Source: Entamoeba invadens IP1 (taxonomy: Eukaryota; Evosea; Mastigamoebida; Endamoebidae). Taken from it: a DNA stretch of 64,000 bases. Both the position numbers and the translations under genes were made by a program. Of the stretch, positions 60,407-64,000 are shown piece by piece. The stretch spans positions 140,748 through 204,747 of the forward strand of contig NW_004440189.1 of NCBI RefSeq assembly GCF_000330505.1. The letters run 5' to 3'. Numbering within the stretch: the stretch's first letter is position 1; every line of letters begins with the position of its first letter. The notes beneath the pieces are model-generated. The model was not told the origin of the DNA, did not search any database, and saw nothing but the letters and a program-made list of their open reading frames with translations.

Positions 60407-60707
60407 TTACTTAGGAAAAAGGGTGTTAAACGTGGATGTAAGGTTGGTCATAAATTGTTGTGCTTGGTTAATGTTGTTATCAAGAACATTAATCTTCCCT
60501 TTCTCAACTTCAATGGAACGGTCTAAATCATCTAACAGTGTCTGAATAACCTCATCGTTCTTTCTTTATGTTAGTCAGTAAAGTCGCTTGTGGTGATGTG
60601 TAAAAAACAAACGAGATTGAGTTCGTTGTCTTCTGTAGAAGGCTGTTCGACAACTCGACGAATTGGTCCAAAGTATATACTTCCTCTACTTCTGGCATCT
60701 GAGTCAT
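60407..60707 (-). CDS. Small coiled-coil protein, two exons, unknown function
   Basis: Exon 1 is 60707-60613 and exon 2 is 60563-60407. The 49-nt intron runs GTTTGTT to CATAAAG, and phase 2 plus 1 matches. The 83-residue product is acidic and almost wholly helical with heptad-like spacing (LDQFVELSNSLLQK, then VIQTLLDDLDRSIEVEK). I do not recognise the family; small coiled-coil subunits of complexes such as BLOC, dynactin, kinetochore or Mediator look like this. The ATG at 60707 was chosen because the frame upstream lacks another ATG. The intron is of the genus-typical form, which makes the gene likely. Confidence 0.6.
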
Positions 60708-61278
60708 GCGCAAAGTTTCTATATTTTGCAATTCAAATGCGTGTAAATTCCCAAGATTGTGTAAAATGAGTAAATGACATCCCACCAGATTGAAATAATG
60801 AGTTTTCCAAAAAAAATATAATTTTTTTATATTATAAAAATATTTATATTTACCAGTTGATAATTATTATACAAAATATTTATATTTAATTAACTAATTA
60901 TATTTTTGTAATTAATTCAAAATAAAAAATAAAAACATAAAGAATCCACTTTTTGTGCTCCAAAAATAAAAAACTTGAAAAAATCTTTCTTTTTTTATTT
61001 AACATAATTAGTTCAAAAAACGGGAAATTAACTATATTAAAAATATTTCTTTTTTTAGAATCATTTTTCGTAAGTTATTTTCCCACATTTTTAAAAAATA
61101 AAAGATCTGTTATTATTTATTTTTTTCTTGGAAATTTCACCATAAACAAAACAAAAAGAACTATTTGTCAATAAATAAAAAAATCATAATAAAACCATAT
61201 TATACTCCAACGAAACCTTTAGAAAAATCAACTGCACTTATATAAAACAAGACTAAGAATCCAAAAAGTGAGCACTTG
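60708..61278. other. Divergent AT-rich intergenic region
   Basis: This carries promoters for the small coiled-coil gene and the receptor kinase. A TATATAAAA motif lies about 40 nt before the kinase ATG. Confidence 0.55.
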
Positions 61279-64000
61279 ATGATTCTCCTCTTATTATTGA
61301 TTTCAACGACTGTCTACTCTCAAATACAAAGTTGTAAACAATACGTCACCCCAAACCACTGTTTCGAATGCTACGCGGGTGCGCACCTTGAAATACGAAA
61401 TACAGACAATTCACCAGTCCCAGACATGCTTTGCGTGACGGACACGAAGATCACAAACTGTGCCACACAAGACTCAAATGCGTGTATAGCATGCAACGAA
61501 GGATTTTATTTGAAGGACAACCAATGCTCTGATTGCAAAACGGCGATAACGAGTTGCAACAAATGTAATTCCACACATTGCTTTGGTTGCGACGACTCCC
61601 TCACTCTTTCGAATGACCAAACGAAGTGTGTTGATTGTAGTTTATCCGCTAACAGTGTTCAGTGTGGAAAGTGTGATGCTGGGACATACTTCAATGTCGA
61701 ACAACGAAAGTGTTTGAAGTGCACAGACAAGTGTGCTGTATGTACTTCAGCAGTCAACTGCTATAAATGTGAAAGTGGAAATTTACTTGTGAAAGATGGT
61801 ACTGTCTCCTGTACACCGATTATGAATTGCAAACATCTTGTTGATGATCACTGCGAATCGTGTGAAAGCGGTTTCTATTTATTCAATGGCGGATGCAAAG
61901 CTTGTGGAAACAACTGTAGTCTATGTTACAGTACCACTACAGACACCACTATTTGTTCAACATGTAAAGATGGTTATACTTTACAAGACGGAAAGTGTTA
62001 TGAATATTCTGATATCAACTGTCAAACAGGATCGCCGAGTTTTGGATGTATCACATGCAGTGATGGGTATTACTTTGGTTCAACGGCGAAATGCGAGAAA
62101 TGTGATGGGTCATGTGCAAAATGCGTTGAAAATGCAACGAACTGTATATCGTGTAACACAAACTATTACTTTAATGAGAATGTGTGCGTTTTAAAAGACG
62201 AGAATTGTAAACTGGTCGACCAGAGTGGATGTAAAGAGTGTGCAAACACACAAAATATGCGTGGTTTTTATATACCAGAAAACGGCAAAAGATGCGAACA
62301 ATGTGCTGAAAATTGTCAATTGTGTGAGAAACTTTCAACCAACTGTACTGCATGTGTTGACAATTATTTACTCAGATGGGTTTCCACAAGTGACAGTGAA
62401 GATACGGGATATTATACTTGCTTGTTAAAAGATGATACAACCTGTGGAAGCGCACAAATGGGGTATTGCACAAATTGCACGGACGGACGATTTATTTCGG
62501 AGTCTGGAAAGAATCAAGAGTGCACGCTCTGCGACAAATCTTGTGACACTTGTGAAGATAGTTTACATTGTTACACATGTGCAGATGGGTATTTTCTTCC
62601 CAAAAACTATTCTACATCAGAAAAGAAGCCACTCTGTTGGGAGCAGTCGACTATTGACATGACTTGTACTGCCACAAAAACGGGCTGTGACGTCTGTAAA
62701 AAGGGGTATTGGATTGACTCTTCCGATAACACCCAATTTAATTGTACTGAGTGTCCACAAGGCTGTGAGTCTTGCCAATACTCTCCAACGTCAGAAAAAG
62801 TGATGTGTTCGTCGTGTATTTCATCGCAAGAATATGTCAAAGATGGTGTGTGTAATAAATGCAGTGAATTAAAGAATTGCAAGTCGTGTAAAGAAGATAA
62901 ATGTGATGTCTGTCAAGATGGATATACCATTGACGCGGGAGGAGTATCGTGTTCGAAGACAAATTGGGCACTTATTATACCATTAGTCGTCATAGGTATA
63001 TTACTCATCGTTGCTGTCATCTTTGTTATCATTGTCATCATTTGGTGGAAAAGAAAGAAGAGCCTTGCTGCTGAATCGACTGCTATCAAACCATTCCACG
63101 TCTCTTCGGACTTACAAATGTTGTTGTTAGGCGCAGATAATGAAAAGTTCCCATTGAAGACTGATAAGTGGGAATTAAACTTTGATGGCTCGAAAGCAAA
63201 AGTTGTAGTCGATATGGAATATGAAGAGACTATCAATTTGGCGAATATGACTAAGAAGGAGTATTATTTCGAGTTCCACTACACCCCATCGCACAAATAT
63301 GATTTGGACATCACACCCAATAACGCGACTTTAAGACCGGGAAATGCTATGGCCATCACTTTCAAAATGAAAGTGCTCTGCACGACATCCATTTGTGACC
63401 AAATTGGTATCACTGCGATGGACGTCGACGAACAAAACAAAGAAACGGCTGCGTTGAAAATAATCGTCGAGTCTGATTTGTCCCTGAAGCTTGATCATAC
63501 TGAATTGAAGCCAGTGATGCCACCAATTGGGGAGGGCGCATTTGGTATGGTTTTCCGTGGGACGTATCGAGGCAGAGATGTCGCCATTAAGAAAATGAAA
63601 GCCAGAAACTTGACACCAGAACAAGAGAAAGAGTTTTCGCTTGAAGTCTCAATGATGACACAGTTGAGAAGTAACACTGTTGTTGAGTTAATTGGAGCAG
63701 TCTACACGGAGGGTGAGATATCGATTGTCACAGAATTTGCAGAATATGGCTCTTTGAGCAAAATATGGAAGAAACAAACACTCAATTACCAACTCAAAGT
63801 GAAGATATTGGACGATATGGCTGTTGCACTGAGCTACTTACATCAGAACATGGTGTTACATCGGGATGTCAAAGGCGAGAATTTGCTTGTCTTTTCACTC
63901 AACCCCCACTCGCCAGTCTGCGCCAAATTAACTGATTTTGGGACATGTCGAAACATCTCAGAGCGAAACTTGGCTGCGAAAACATGTCGCAGGGTATCGG
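61279..64000 (+). CDS. Transmembrane receptor kinase with CXXC-rich ectodomain (TMK family, 3' partial)
   Basis: The frame is open from the ATG at 61279 to the window end (907 codons seen). Residues 1-14 are a signal peptide. Residues about 18-555 form a Cys-rich ectodomain of furin/GF-receptor-like CXXC repeats. A membrane helix (about 563-587, beginning near WALIIPLVV) and basic stop-transfer KRKK follow, then a spacer of about 150 residues and a kinase domain: IGEGAFGMVF, VAIKKM, HRDVKGEN and TDFG, all intact. The kinase is of the tyrosine-kinase-like group. Entamoeba has about a hundred such TMKs used in sensing, phagocytosis and growth; the CXXC repeats place this among the furin-like groups. 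The activation loop is cut by the window edge. Confidence 0.93.
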   Translation, partial: MILLLLLISTTVYSQIQSCKQYVTPNHCFECYAGAHLEIRNTDNSPVPDMLCVTDTKITNCATQDSNACIACNEGFYLKDNQCSDCKTAITSCNKCNSTHCFGCDDSLTLSNDQTKCVDCSLSANSVQCGKCDAGTYFNVEQRKCLKCTDKCAVCTSAVNCYKCESGNLLVKDGTVSCTPIMNCKHLVDDHCESCESGFYLFNGGCKACGNNCSLCYSTTTDTTICSTCKDGYTLQDGKCYEYSDINCQTGSPSFGCITCSDGYYFGSTAKCEKCDGSCAKCVENATNCISCNTNYYFNENVCVLKDENCKLVDQSGCKECANTQNMRGFYIPENGKRCEQCAENCQLCEKLSTNCTACVDNYLLRWVSTSDSEDTGYYTCLLKDDTTCGSAQMGYCTNCTDGRFISESGKNQECTLCDKSCDTCEDSLHCYTCADGYFLPKNYSTSEKKPLCWEQSTIDMTCTATKTGCDVCKKGYWIDSSDNTQFNCTECPQGCESCQYSPTSEKVMCSSCISSQEYVKDGVCNKCSELKNCKSCKEDKCDVCQDGYTIDAGGVSCSKTNWALIIPLVVIGILLIVAVIFVIIVIIWWKRKKSLAAESTAIKPFHVSSDLQMLLLGADNEKFPLKTDKWELNFDGSKAKVVVDMEYEETINLANMTKKEYYFEFHYTPSHKYDLDITPNNATLRPGNAMAITFKMKVLCTTSICDQIGITAMDVDEQNKETAALKIIVESDLSLKLDHTELKPVMPPIGEGAFGMVFRGTYRGRDVAIKKMKARNLTPEQEKEFSLEVSMMTQLRSNTVVELIGAVYTEGEISIVTEFAEYGSLSKIWKKQTLNYQLKVKILDDMAVALSYLHQNMVLHRDVKGENLLVFSLNPHSPVCAKLTDFGTCRNISERNLAAKTCRRVS

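Overview
The window looks like nuclear DNA of an Entamoeba species. The evidence is short introns that mostly open with GTTTGTT, AT-rich intergenic DNA, GAAC and AAAAATTCA core-promoter motifs placed right at start codons, a NifU iron-sulfur scaffold instead of a mitochondrial ISC set, an ADH3-like iron alcohol dehydrogenase, a CXXC-rich transmembrane receptor kinase and a BRO1 protein of the ADH112 type. Coding regions are less AT-rich than I would expect for E. histolytica, so E. invadens or a relative is my best guess; this is inference.

Layout. 1-6.1 kb: the 3' part of a tandem AMP-deaminase-like gene with a B-box, a two-exon type I surface protein and a PC4/Sub1 coactivator. 7.1-13.2 kb: BRO1/ALIX protein, a 40-residue OST4 subunit whose start codon is made by splicing, a START-domain protein and a CUE-like protein. 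13.7-17.3 kb: two transposase-derived single-copy genes facing each other, one hAT-like and one pogo/CENP-B-like. 17.5-27.4 kb, all minus strand: STE20-like kinase broken by an assembly gap, L-type lectin, nifU, a PAK-type pseudokinase with a CRIB motif and a lipid-anchored AGC kinase. 29-39 kb: an unknown basic protein, a DEX1-like FG-GAP membrane protein, isopeptidase T, a possible RRM protein, a PQ-loop transporter, a second gap and the alcohol dehydrogenase. 40.8-50.6 kb: calcineurin-like phosphatase, inositol monophosphatase, a secreted lysine-rich protein, an unknown protein, a 7TM protein, an EF-hand protein and ribosomal protein uL2. 50.8-64 kb: large USP-type deubiquitinase, DYRK/YAK1 kinase, a CX5R phosphoinositide-phosphatase-like protein, two small spliced genes and the start of a transmembrane receptor kinase.

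The genes are ordinary nuclear genes in no operon. Themes are signalling (six kinase-fold proteins, a PPP phosphatase, inositol-phosphate enzymes), ubiquitin and ESCRT traffic, and the secretory pathway (OST4, lectin, DEX1-like, secreted and surface proteins). Seven introns were placed with matching reading phase in genes I am confident of or consider likely (37-121 nt, several under 55 nt); further introns are proposed in low-confidence small genes. They restore transmembrane tails and complete domains that a single-ORF reading loses.

The observations most worth checking are the two-copy AMP-deaminase fold with complementary active-site losses, the tail-to-tail pair of domesticated transposases, OST4 with an intron inside its ATG, the PAK pseudokinase and the secreted polylysine-like protein.
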